Below, piece after piece: positions 23,161-34,609 of a stretch of 64,000 bases of DNA (its first letter is position 1; each line of letters begins with the position of its first letter). Source of the stretch: Sipunculus nudus. Taxonomy: Eukaryota > Annelida > Sipuncula > Golfingiida > Sipunculidae. The stretch spans positions 41,916,019-41,980,018 of the forward strand of contig CM049306.1 in assembly GCA_026874595.1 (NCBI GenBank), in the 5' to 3' direction. The translations under genes were made by a program, and so were the position numbers. Under the pieces are notes generated by a model. That model was not told the DNA's origin, ran no database searches, and worked only from the letters and a program-made list of their open reading frames with translations.

Positions 23161-23779
23161 ATGGAACGCTTGGTAAAAATATGGCAATCATAAATGACGT
23201 GACACCTCAGTGACCCCCCCCCCCCCCCCCAAAAAAAAAAAGAAAATAAAGAATATAACAGTAAACGCTAACGTTTACATGATATTTTGTTTCACCCATG
23301 CTAAAAGATGACACGTGCTTATTAGAATGCCTGAGTCAGATAGCTCGTTATTAAGATTAAGTAAGCAATAAATACATATTCTGGAAGGGAATTTCATATA
23401 TTGTATCCAAGAGGCAGAAGACTTTAATAACTTATGTATAAAGCCTTAAGGATATATCTTATAGAAATATAAAGAAATGAAAGTGGGATGATATATATGT
23501 AATTAATTATATATTAGGACTTTCCGAAACGTGAAATTACATAGTGATAACTAATTCCATGTGTTTTAAAGGATGTTATGAAACGAAATCAATGTATGAA
23601 TCCAATGCTGTCTGCTTTAGACTATTAATAGTTTACGACTTTTAATGTATGCAGTTTTACGTTGACAAGATGTAAACTTACTCGACTACCACCTGTGGTC
23701 TATAATACCATTATGACAGCATATTTTAATGAAGCAGTAATTGGATGAGCCAGAAATTTTGGCTTAATAGATTTCTTTT

Positions 23780-24055
23780 TTAGCTGTATGTGTTTGTGTG
23801 GGTGTGTGTTCTTTCACAACGTTATTCAAGTAATCATGAACAGAATCTCATGAAATTATAAGGGCATTTGGGCCAGAAGAAGATACGATTAGATTTTGGT
23901 GTGGATCCAGCACATGAACGTCATCAAAAATATTTACAAATGTCGCTTATGCACAAATGAACCTGGGAATATGGGCCAAATAAGTGTATTCATTCCTCAA
24001 AAAAAGGAACCCCTACATTGTAGAGGCTTGCATTCATTAAAATGCAGATTTCTAT
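23780..24055 (+). repeat. Dispersed repeat G, copy 2
   Basis: It matches 6690-7030: AATCATGAACAGAATCTCATG, GGGCATTTGGGCC, GATTAGATTTTGG, GTGGATCC, CTTATGCACAAATGAACC. It abuts the MITE at 24062, and the same repeat also lies just left of MITE copy 1. Confidence 0.65.
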
Positions 24056-24061
24056 AGTCCG

Positions 24062-24653
24062 TTCATCCACCCCCGGCCACTTTTTTTTCGCAAATCAAAA
24101 AACGCCAAAAGGTTTCCCCCAGGACAGGAAAAGGAAAATGCGTAATTAACTATAATGGAAATAATAGCCTACGTTATGTCATTTTTCTGTAAACAATTTA
24201 AACCATTTTATGAGTACTAACGTTAATCTAATCTGTTGCGACATGGTTCCACCAATTTATTAAATGAGCATGGCAGGAAAACGTGATGACGTCACAATAG
24301 ACGTGACGCACAAAAGAGGCACCCATCTTCACGGGACCAATGATCAAGAGCTACCAAGCCTTGTTTACAGTGAAATTTGTATTCTCCTCGCGCACGCGCT
24401 TCACTGTAACGTCACATTACTTTATATCCATATTCAAGGAGGATAAAATATGTTCACTTGTTGGGGACGCCATTAACCACGAATATATGAGACATGTGAA
24501 ACAGGCCGTAAAGTGAAAAATATTAATATCATAAGTAGATAGGGTACCAGTAATGACGCATTTTTCATTCTGCAATTGATGTAAAGTTTGTTTGGCAAGT
24601 TTTATTATATGGAGATAATCGCGAAAATATAGGTGGACAGGGGTAGTGGAGCG
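24062..24653 (-). mobile_element. MITE-like element with CACTACCCCTGTCCACCT-type ends, copy 2
   Basis: An inverted copy of 7365-7932. The right end (minus-strand start) reads CCACTACCCCTGTCCACC. The interior shares GAAGCGCGTGCGCGAGGAG, TTTTGTGCGTCACGTC and the AAAATGGTTTAAATTG block. No transposase frame is present. Confidence 0.65.
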
Positions 24654-24659
24654 GACCAT

Positions 24660-25140
24660 CCTTTATTGCGTAATTTAACACTTGGGAACAAGTTGGGAAA
24701 GCAATTACCTATAAAAAATACAGTGCAGTTCACCTGAATTAAAAAATGATTGAAATTTTGGCTCCTGTGGCCTTGAAAAGTTACTTTATATCACGCCAAG
24801 GGGAGACACGATCGCCCAAGACGCTGTCAGTAATTAAGGACGACCTGGCGTGTCTGACACGCAATAAGCCGGTAACTGGCTACAGAGAAAGCCCTGAAGG
24901 CTGTCTAAGTGCCAATGATGTGTGCGTCATGATGTATAAGAAACTGCGGGGCTTTATGTTCGTGGGGAACTGCATGCTTATTCTGTAACCCTGCGGTTTG
25001 GCTTTAATCATGGCCACCTTTGGTAATTACCATTTGGTATTTTTAACGGCCACTCAGTCGGTAAGAGATCGCTGCTTTGTTTGACACACACAGCGATGTA
25101 GTCAAATGGGCGTCTGTTTAAAAGTGGAAGATCAGGTATG
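24660..25140. other. Unassigned stretch with an 80-codon frame
   Basis: A plus frame at 24746-24988 (81 codons with stop) has moderate GC and no recognisable domain. No convincing acceptor or donor flanks it. I would not call it a gene. Confidence 0.2.
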
Positions 25141-25149
25141 TGTGAACAT

Positions 25150-25550
25150 CCGACGAAAGAATTGTACTAACGCCCGATTTTGCATTCTTCAGCCAATGGT
25201 CGTTTCTGCTTCAAAACGAACCTCCTCCTGATAGGCACTGTGTGACGGCCAGGACAACTTGTCAAATGTCAAACTATGAAATCAAAATTTGTTACATTTC
25301 AAGGAAACACTTTCTGTTTACATTTCGCTTGCAACGTTTTACTTTTTCCGAACCACATAAACATTCTACAAAAACATCCATGTATATGTAATTTGCCCTG
25401 TACCAAATCTTGCCCAACATATTTGAACGGACTACATTGTCCTCTTCACTACATTTATACCTATGTTTTCTGTGTATATATTATGGGAGTCAGATCGTGA
25501 CAGCGGAGTCGTACTCACGTGCGTTCGATTCTGAGCAGTGTGCCGGTTTT
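25150..25550 (+). repeat. Dispersed repeat J, copy 1
   Basis: A CAAAACGAAC(C/T)TC block, GGCACTGTG, TGTTACATTTCAAGGAAACAC, TTTGAACGGACTACATT, CACTACATTTATACC and GATTCTG(A/C)GCAGTGTG recur in order at 30245-30602 and 48225-48567, all in the same orientation. Confidence 0.65.
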
Positions 25551-27770
25551 TATCTCATGCCAGTCCGGACGATACCAGATAGAATCCCCCCCGCGATAAC
25601 TTGAAATCGCTTTCAGATTACCACATTACCGTGCACTATAATTTCAGATAACCCCTAAAACAGTTCTTTTTGTTTATTTATTTAAAATTCATTAAATATC
25701 ATTTTTCTGATTTTCTTGAATTAAACAATTAGTGTGAATTTTTCTGTAACTTAGATTACATGTAACTGGTCATGCGCTATGATGTATCGTATGCATGTAT
25801 AAGTCAATATAAAGATTATTAATAATATAAATGACACTTTTTTGGTAGGTTTATTTTTTTATCAAATGATTCCATCTTTTAAATCATGTATATTTTACGA
25901 GGTTCAGGTGGTAAAAACAAAAAAAAAATTCAATTTATTTAAATCAGCGAGGTGATGATTTGGACATTGCAGCGGTAACATGAAATTAGGTTCAGACTGC
26001 CCAAATGTTCATGTATCGATGATATGCTCACCCAACAGTCGAACTTTTGATAAACGTCCGGCATTTAATAACAGTAAGCAACCAAGTGTGTGTAAGGCGA
26101 AATTTCGTTGGTCAGAAACCAGTTAATCGGCCTCTGATTGGCTAACCGCCGCATGATCAAACGAATTGAAGGGATGCTTTCACTATTCGTTATTCCTTGG
26201 GGAGTAGCGGCAAGGGTATTTTGAATTTTCTTTAAATGTCATTTATTTCTGAAACAAAGAAGAGAGATGACTTGAAATCTGAACTCAAATACTTATAATT
26301 ATGTAAGGTGTCGTGTATCATATCTTGAGTGAAGTATCGTGATATTTTTTCGCATAGTGAGACGATATATCCTTCCAGCCCTAATGGCTAGCAAGAAAGC
26401 GTAGGTGCTGAGTTTTCATTTGTTACAGTAATAGACATGTGTAGCGTACTTTAATGTCATCTTATTACAAACATAAACCGACCTTCCAAAAAGTCATGAC
26501 AAATACGGTCTACCGTCAAGAAGGTTCCGATGGGACGCGAAGGTTTTTTTTTTTCTAGAAAAGTTCAAAGTGTATTGAACGTTCGGCCCTCTTTCCCCTA
26601 GATCTTCAAGCCCATTATGAAAAGCCTCTTTTCACTATATTTCACATGTTTCCTGGTGTTTCCTCCAAGGGTTAGAGACCAAAGAACGTTAAACATCTTC
26701 ATTTTCCCCTTATATACACCGCTTATGTGCAGCCCATCCTACCTCCCACTCCGTGTAGTTCTGGACGAGGATCCTTGATAAATCCTTCGCAAATCTCTGC
26801 TATTGCAGCAGTCTTTCTCAGGGCTTTCTGTGCTTACGGCGTCTGACATCTGTCACGCCCGGCAGATAAACTGACTCGGTATTACGGCTCGTCTGGGCGA
26901 TCAGGCACTTGGCCAAAAACCTGTCTATAGATGGCTTAAGAACATCTGGTTTACCACGTGACTAGCTCGACCTATATGCAAGATATACTGCATTGTTTAG
27001 CCAGCAACATAATTCATTATTTAGGGTTTTTTTTGGAACACCACGGTGAATCTTATATAAATCAATGACATTTTGCTATTTTTTTTTTGTTTACCACATG
27101 TTTATATAACTTTACCCTAGAAGGTTCTTATCGAAATAATATAATAAAATATGATTTTCTTTAACAGATTAAGAATATGTATCATCCACGGTATTTCTTG
27201 GTCTTTCCAATCATTGTGCAAGTATTTCATATCGATTCAAATACAACACAAGTATACAGATGAAATAAGGGAATATATATTAAAATGTCAAAACACATTT
27301 AGAAACTCTAGTTTTATTTTGTTGTTGTCCAAAGGATAGTAATTTGATCATTTTCTTTAAATGTACCAGACAAATAAAACAAAAGACTTTAATTACCCTT
27401 TGAATATAAATTAAATTCATGGCTAATAGGCATAAAATATCCCTCGTTGCTAGGATACATGATAATAAAAAGTCCTCGTTAATTGAGCTTGATTGCGCAT
27501 GCGTAACACAGAACAACAGGTAAGCACACGAGATAAACAATATTTAATAGAGGAGAAACAATAATTTATGATTCACGAAACAATTTTGGATTTATGAGGA
27601 TAAATTAACCCAGAACCCAAAATAAATTTTCTTCTCATAACTTCTTTTAATTTCATATGATTTATCGACGTATATATCGTAATAGATACATGTATATCCC
27701 TTTACCGAATCATCTTGCCTGCATACTCTTGTAATGTTTTCGTCATAAACTAGAAAGCACTCAGACAGCG
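25550..27770. other. Gene-free stretch
   Basis: Nothing was recognised. 26.70-26.95 kb is somewhat GC-richer but lacks a usable frame. Confidence 0.35.
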
Positions 27771-27771
27771 C

Positions 27772-28110
27772 AGACCTCCGCCATATGGCATTCTCAGAAA
27801 AGCAGCATTTTTTTTTAAATTAACTGGATCCAGATTGTGATCCGATATGTGATGTCAAGTGGCATGAGATCAGTAAACAAGGTAGCTCATTACCCCTTAT
27901 GGCATTGTCAGAAATGCAGTATTCTTCCTTACAACATTCCTGGATCAAGTTGATGATCCGGATCACCCCAAACATTTTTGCCGAGCTATCCTGAAAATTT
28001 CATTAAACTCCGTTTATAACTTTTTGAGTAATGTTGCTAACAGACAAAAAGACAATCAAACCAACGCCGGTAAAAACATAACCATCTTGGCGGAGATAAA
28101 TAGGTTCTTA
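27772..28110. repeat. Foldback-type dispersed repeat with CCTCCGCC / GGCGGAG ends
   Basis: It begins ACCTCCGCCATATGGC and ends CATCTTGGCGGAG, giving inverted termini. The interior includes GATGATCCGGATCA, CATTAAACTCCGTTTATAAC and CTAACAGACAAA. The GATCCGGATC core is shared with repeat G. This is a very common marine-invertebrate type of repeat, as far as I recall. Confidence 0.55.
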
Positions 28111-28320
28111 TGTGATCTTAATCAATACTAAAGCCTGTTTGAGTTTTTTCGGCTACAATTATAAAGGGACGTCATAGAAGACTCGGGATTATGACTCATA
28201 ATCAATAATCAAATATAGTTTTAAATCTATCCTTGTAGTTTGTAGATTTTTTATTGCTCGGTTTAATTGACAAGTATCCATATCACAGTAGATACTGTGG
28301 TTGCATTTTGTTTGCGAGGG

Positions 28321-28339
28321 TTTCGCGATATTCGCGAAA
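28321..28339. other. TTTCGCGA / TCGCGAAA hairpin
   Basis: A perfect 8-bp inverted repeat with a 3-nt loop, followed by another ATCGCGAAAA 16 bp on. Function unknown. Confidence 0.5.
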
Positions 28340-28861
28340 GGGGGATTATCGCGAAAATTAAGCCTTCGTGAATAAGAGGTCTTATCCTTGAAAGCAAGTT
28401 GAAAGGTTAAGGATTGATATCATAAATATTAATTTATCTTGTTTGTTCAAAGATTGCTATGATAAATTATATCAGATCTTACAAATTATATGCTATTCAT
28501 GAATAATTATTTCCACTCGGTCGATATTACCTAATTTGGACTGCTCGAACTTATTAAGATTTTATGCACTTATTATTTGATAGATGTAATAATGGTTATA
28601 TTGCTGATAATCATTATATATTCTGTATAGTTCTTATATAAGGTGAAATTGCCTAAATAGAACCCTCGCGAAATACTGAAAAATGAATATGAAGCCAACA
28701 ACAGTATACAATTTATACATTTCTCAAATATTTTTCACTACTGCTGACATTTGAAGAGAGCATCAGCTGTCTGTTACGGATATAGTAATTCTGACAGTAC
28801 ACAATGTTATAAAAGTGTCTAGTTTTGGGTTTCATTTGGATCTAATCTTTATCCTTAAAAC

Positions 28862-29305
28862 GTCCGCCGGTTCGGAATATGAATAAATTGAAACAAATAA
28901 CAGAACGTGTCTTTATTAAATTTTTGATGTAGCCATGGAAGTAAATTGAAATCGTATATCTGTTTTTCACATTCTACATTTTCATTCATCCACGGAAAAA
29001 TGTTTTGTAAGCATCATTGTCCGGAATGCTATAACGTTTCCACGTCATATTACATTGTGTTTGAAATCTTAATTTCATTTGAACGAAATATTTATTCTTT
29101 TTGAAATATGAATAAATATAACAAATAATAGAGCGTTTCTGTATTATATTGTGTACATGAGACAAGGTAGCCATGGTATCAATTTAAAACCTTAAAGTTT
29201 ATATATTTTTTTATATTTCATAGTATTCTTCTCCCAGAGAAAGTATAAAACGCATTGTCCGGGAGTTATAATATTTGCTTTTAATATTACATTGTGTTTG
29301 AACAC
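28862..29305. repeat. Tandem duplication (~230-bp units)
   Basis: Two diverged units share ATATGAATAAAT, AACAAATAA(C/T)AGA, GTAGCCATGG, GCATTGTCCGG and ATTACATTGTGTTTGAA, offset by 229-238 bp. Confidence 0.6.
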
Positions 29306-29309
29306 AAGA

Positions 29310-30240
29310 AATGGGGAGAGTTAGGAGGAATGATGTTTACAGGAATTATATGTGAATCGTCCTTTATAGAAGGCAGACGAAGTTCTCGGAAAGAACCGAG
29401 TGCACTTGGACGTAGATCTTCAAGGAACTTCCTTTCGCTGAAAGCTATTGTGGTAAAGAACTTGGAGATCCAATAAATAATGTGACATGGACACTTTTTT
29501 CTTCTTTTCACGTCCCGTAAATATGGCCAGCGTATGGAAATCCCGTCTGCAATGTCCTCCATTCAGACTTCCGCGTCCGGTCCTTTCGGTTCATTGCAAT
29601 GATCTATCATGTGAAAATCTTCATGACTCCAAGTTGAATAGCATCATTTTGTCGTTCTACTCTGTATAAAAGCGGACTATTCATCACTCCTTCCATAAAG
29701 AGGACAAAATAATACTGTGGTTGCCATCGTGTAAAATTAGGTGGTAATAAAACCTCTTCTGTCTTGCAGATGTTGATAATATTGAAGTTTACGGGAAGGA
29801 CTCCTTTAAAATCTCCTAGGTAGACATTTGCATTTAAATGAGTTTCCTTGCCAGTTTATTACAAACGGGAATTTGACGTTCATGAAAATCCTGTTGATTG
29901 TCACCGGGTATTTTGATCCATGGGTTTTACTCCTCGCGCATCGTTACGTAAACAAGTACACCTGATTAATAGTTTATACAGGAGGAGCGCTTTAAATTCG
30001 GGGTATCAACATACGTGTACCGATGACCGTTAATATCCGTTGATTTTGCTTAATCTTTCATTTGTTCTATATATAAGTGTAACCTGTTCCAGTGTTTTCC
30101 CCACGCATCCATACAGTGTTCTGTTAATAATCGATTATCAGTTTTTTTTTCTGTCAATTATCGATATGGTTTATAGCCAGTTTCTATCACTATATGACTA
30201 GCTCTCCCTCACGTACTATATTGATCTTACACGCCACCCC
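29310..30240. other. Gene-free stretch
   Basis: Nothing was recognised. A 91-codon minus frame (29562-29287) overlaps local inverted repeats around GAAGTTCTCGG and looks accidental. Confidence 0.35.
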
Positions 30241-30244
30241 TACG

Positions 30245-30602
30245 ACATATGTCGTTTCTACTCGGAACGAAAGTCTTTCAGTTAGGCACTGTGGAACGGC
30301 CGGAACTGCTTGACTCAACTGTCCGATTTCAAAATCAAAATTTGTTTGATTTCAAGGTAACAACATTTTGTGCAGTCCCTACCAAAAAAACCCTGCTTAT
30401 GTAAATTGTCTTGAAACAATTCTGATTCAACATATTTAAACGGACTACATTACCCTCTTAATGAGAAAACACTACATTTTTACCTACGCCGCTGTTGTAT
30501 TTAGAAGCTCCGGTGCATTGTGGGTGGCAGATTTTGACGCCCGTAAACCCTAAACAACAGAGTCGTAATCTTGTGAGTCCGATTCTGCGCAGTGTGCTCA
30601 TA
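30245..30602 (+). repeat. Dispersed repeat J, copy 2
   Basis: Matches 25150-25550, including GGCACTGTGGAACGGCCGG, AAACGGACTACATTACCCTC and GATTCTGCGCAGTGTG. It carries CCGGTGCATTGTGGG, shared with the third copy. Confidence 0.65.
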
Positions 30603-31521
30603 AACCCCAGCTGCTTATGTGGGCGACCTGTCCGATGTAATTGTCATCACTGAGAAAATGGGAGCCAAGAAAATTGTTTGTGATTTCTTTCTTATTTCGG
30701 CTTTTGCAATTTATCTTTCGGGTATGGACTGACCTACTTTGCAGGGCTGCTCCTATAAATAAATAACAGCTGAGAACGTGACTCGTGAACAGCAGGCAAA
30801 CGTTGAATTGTTAATTAACTAGGTGTAGTATGGAATGATTATTTTTAGTCGTCAATTAATGTGTACATTCATTCATTAACGCTTGTGTCTGCTCCGGCAG
30901 CCAACGTGAACTAAAGACACATTTTCATCAGAATAAATAATGATTTTACTCTCGGAGTAATAAGTGAGAGAAATGTCAGTGTCACTTGTAACATTTATCC
31001 GCCATTTGTGTAAAGCAAATACCAGATAAATCCATAATTATATTGTTCATATGCAAGATTAAAGGCAGATGGGGAATAAAATCGAATAAATTGTGAATTA
31101 AAGGGCGCGAAAATGTTCTTACTATCAAGCCTCTGGCATCTACACTTTTAGAGACCTCGATTCATCAAGCAACTCTGTCTTTTTCACGAATAATAATCAA
31201 GCCTGAATTAAGTGGACGGGTTGAAAGACAACTGCCAATCAAGATCAAGAAACAGTATATACTGTTCGCAGGCCGTCGGAACAAGAACACATGTGAACCA
31301 GAAACGGGACAGTTTTACATGGCTTTATGTGATTGGTCAATTCTCGATACCCTCCCGGCAATGCTAAATGTTTGCAGGGATCGTAATACTTTGAAATGTT
31401 CACCTTTCCAACGGAAATAACCCTTTGAACCTCCCAAAGACGCACTCGTTTGTGAATAATGCACGGCTGTGTGGCACCGCTTTCCCATTAAGCCTGCAGA
31501 GCCCTCACCCTAGATCTTACC

Positions 31522-31598
31522 AGTCCTCGCCTAAGATTTGAACTCAGCATCTCCTGGCTTGGGGGTCCTGTGCTCTACTCCTAGACCACAGAAGCCAA
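31522..31598 (-). repeat. tRNA-like sequence (SINE head or tRNA pseudogene)
   Basis: The minus strand reads TGTGGTCTAGGAGTAGAGC (A-box-like) and later GAGTTCAAATC (B-box-like). A T-arm forms as CTGAG/CTTAG. Acceptor and anticodon stems do not close well, so it is not a functional tRNA call. It most resembles the tRNA-derived head of a SINE. Confidence 0.5.
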
Positions 31599-32182
31599 TA
31601 AGAAGAAGAACGTTTATTGAAAAAGTTTTTGTTGTGTGTTCATGGTGGTCATTTGCGTCATACAGTGGCGTGACAGGAGGTTGCTGTAAACAACAGTATC
31701 ACAACCTCAATCAAACACAGAGCGCATCAAACGAAACAGAACTTACAAAAACACGCATGGAACCTGAAGGAGTAACAAAAGAGTTACCTCATCACCTGGT
31801 CCAGAATCAGGCATTCAAACACAGTCATGACATATTCAGGCAAGTGCATCTTGTTCATGGCCGAGAAACTGGCCTTGTTTTCAAGTGTCTTCCTTATGTC
31901 AATAATGATGTAAAACTCACAGATTCGCATTATGACTGTGTCCGTGATAGAGGACTTACTTTATTACAGAAGTGCACGATTTCCCTAAAAACATATGAGA
32001 CAAATATAATTCATAGGCATTACAACTGTTTCATATACATTTTACGTATACATTTTCCTTCCTCAGTGTATCATTTCTGCTTAACTGAATTTCTGTTTTT
32101 AATGTCTGTCCAAAACCATATATTCTCTGCTCAAACTATATTATCTTGGTGGCAAGATTATGGGAAAGGGTTAAATAATTAA
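31538..32182 (+). other. 214-codon open frame, no recognisable product
   Basis: The longest ordinary frame outside the transposon remnants. Its first ~20 codons overlap the tRNA-like sequence on the opposite strand. The C-terminal third is low-complexity, hydrophobic and Phe/Tyr-rich, as AT-rich non-coding DNA would give. No domain, signal peptide or motif is recognisable. I list it only because of its length. Confidence 0.12.
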
Positions 32183-32184
32183 AA

Positions 32185-33250
32185 AAAAAATGAATTGGAG
32201 CGTTGACCTGTCATGCAAACTGCGCATCTTGGGAAACATATAGTGTGTGCAGCACATTTGTCTTTCACTTTGTGTTGCGAAATAGGGAAGATGTCGTTAT
32301 TTTTTCACATTTTCTCAAAGCAAATCACTCTTTCTCGGGTTGGCATATATTTTTTTTCAAGTCATTAATCACTGCCACGCCTTTCTGACTAGAGTAACAT
32401 TGTTACTCTGTTCTGTCGCAAAGCAAATTTTTACCGAATTCAGCTGGTGCATTTTATATTTAGTTACGTGGTCTTTCTTACGGGGGCGTACCCATGTTCC
32501 CCAATGTAGCAGTGTGAGATTACCCCCCCCCCCCCCCATCAGATTACCCCCCCCCCCCGGATTAACCGCTTACGTTTTCAGATTACACTTTCTAAACAGT
32601 TGTTTCTTTGGTTGTTTTTTACTTAGGAATATATAATTTCTTTATTTTTGATTTCGCAAATTAGGTTGAATCTTGTGTATATAATGTTTGTATATAATGT
32701 CATGCGTTTTGGTTAAGTGTTATTTTTTTCATACATTTATTCCATCTATTAAATCTTGTATAATATATCATATAGTTAAATTAGCCAGGTGGTAATCTGA
32801 ACTGTGCGGGAGTAACCTGAAATCCGGACTACCCCCGTATTGCTTCTGTGTGAATAATCCTCTCACGTTTAGATCTAGCTACAGAATGTACCGCCTGACC
32901 ATGGTTGCCATGGAAGCGTTACAGGCCACTCTAGTGAGACTTAGTCCCCTTTTCTGAAAGAAGAAAAGAGGGACGTATTCGCACCCACAGGTCTGAAATC
33001 GCGTCAGAATATTTTATTATCTAAAATATATAGCTTTGCAGACCATATATATCAGGTTTATAGGGATTCAAGCGCCTGTGCTCCGGCTTACACTTGTTAT
33101 TGAGTACCAAAGATTTTGATATGGACAGCCTGATGTGGGGAACTCTTTAATTGTTTTAGCAGCACTTGAGTTAAAGAGGATGGGGAAATTCTGGCCTAGA
33201 TATATCACTAAAATTGCTTTTCCCGTTTTTTCTATCTATTTATCTATCTA

Positions 33251-33288
<38 letters not shown>

Positions 33289-34310
33289 GGTATAGTGCTA
33301 TATGGCACCATCTTTTAGATGTGGAGCGTAAATTTCAATGTTGGGAATTGTGATTTTTACGATTTTTGGGACACTTGTACGCCGGAGGTTAGTGTTAACC
33401 CCTTCACTTCCGCCGTAGTGCTTTAACAGGAGATACGCCGATACAGGCACCAAGTAATTTACTTAAAGGATTTCCGTACACCAAGAAAGGGTTCACAGAA
33501 ACAGCGGATCTTGGGAACATCTGTACCGGGGAACATGGCTCTCACCTTTTAATCACTGTACTTGATGACTGAATTCGAACATATAATTGGTATCCTTTCC
33601 TTGGCTGTATAATGGATTGCTAATGGCCACCCACGGCTCAGGAAGCTGACATATGAAATTCCTTTATATACAATGCCTTTATATACAAGCACCTCGGGGT
33701 GTCATTTGATAGAGAGCACATTAACTGTAATATTCGTCATACAGTTTCCACACTCTAAGAATAGCCCTTTTCTGTGAAATATGAGAGGTAGCCTTGAGGT
33801 TCAACACAACTATAATGTTTTCGTGTCCTTGAGTACCTAAAATAATAGCTAGAGTAATGTACCGGTCAATAACAAATTCTGCTCGGATGGATCAGGTTAT
33901 GGATGATTGATTCGTTGCAGTAATCATATATTGTAGCAAATTGAGTCAGAGCAGGAGTTATATATCCATCTTAACCGTGCTGCTCATGCAATTGTTTTTT
34001 AAGCCGTATATAACGTTTTTTTTTTGGAGAACATAGGGTGTCAAATTCATGACCTTTAAACTTAAAAATTAACCCATAATTATCAGTGATATGAGAAACG
34101 TTAAACTCCTGGAAAAATTAGGCTTTTAATCAATATCAGTTATTTTTTAACTGATTTTTAATGACGTATTATCACGTTTTGTATGATATAATTCCATGAG
34201 AGGCCTTGAATAAGTTTAGCTATGGAAACCATGTGACCTAAAAGGGAACACTTTGCATCTAACTGTGCGAATGATATGGTCTTTTTCGTGTTTTCTGTGA
34301 TGTATATCTT
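32185..34310. other. Gene-free stretch with homopolymers
   Basis: Poly-C runs lie at 32522-32537 and ~32547-32558. A (TCTA)/(TA)n tract lies at ~33235-33286. No exon was recognised. Confidence 0.4.
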
Positions 34311-34315
34311 ACTAT

Positions 34316-34605
34316 ATATGTGACGTATGCAGCGGTGAAGTATCCAGCACTGCAAGGGTAACAGATTGACAAATATACGTGATGTATGCAGCGGTAGAGT
34401 ATCCAACACTGCAGGTAACAGATTGCAAATATTAGTGATGTATGCAGCGGTAGAGTATCCAACACTGCAGGTAACAGACTGCCAAATATACGTGATGTAT
34501 GCAGCGGTAGAGTATCCAACACTGCAGGTAACAGACTGCCAAATATACGTGATGTATGCAGCGGTAGAGTATCCAACACTGCAAGGGTAACAGACTGCCT
34601 AATAC
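34316..34605. repeat. 57-bp minisatellite, five units
   Basis: GCAGCGGT recurs at 34329, 34388, 34444, 34501 and 34558 (spacing 59, 56, 57, 57). Each unit contains GATGTATGCAGCGGTAGAGT, ATCCAACACTGCA and GGTAACAGA(C/T)TGCC. Open frames on both strands (up to 106 codons) come from the period being close to a multiple of three. There are no unique spacers, so it is not a CRISPR. Confidence 0.9.
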
Positions 34606-34609
34606 AAGT

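Noticed and set aside
31522-31598. Functional tRNA gene
   Set aside because: A and B boxes are visible, but acceptor and anticodon stems do not pair properly.
31538-32182. A 214-residue protein gene
   Set aside because: Overlaps a tRNA-like SINE head, has low-complexity composition and no recognisable domain; reported only as an unassigned frame.
34316-34605. CRISPR array
   Set aside because: The units are contiguous with no unique spacers, and the genome is eukaryotic.
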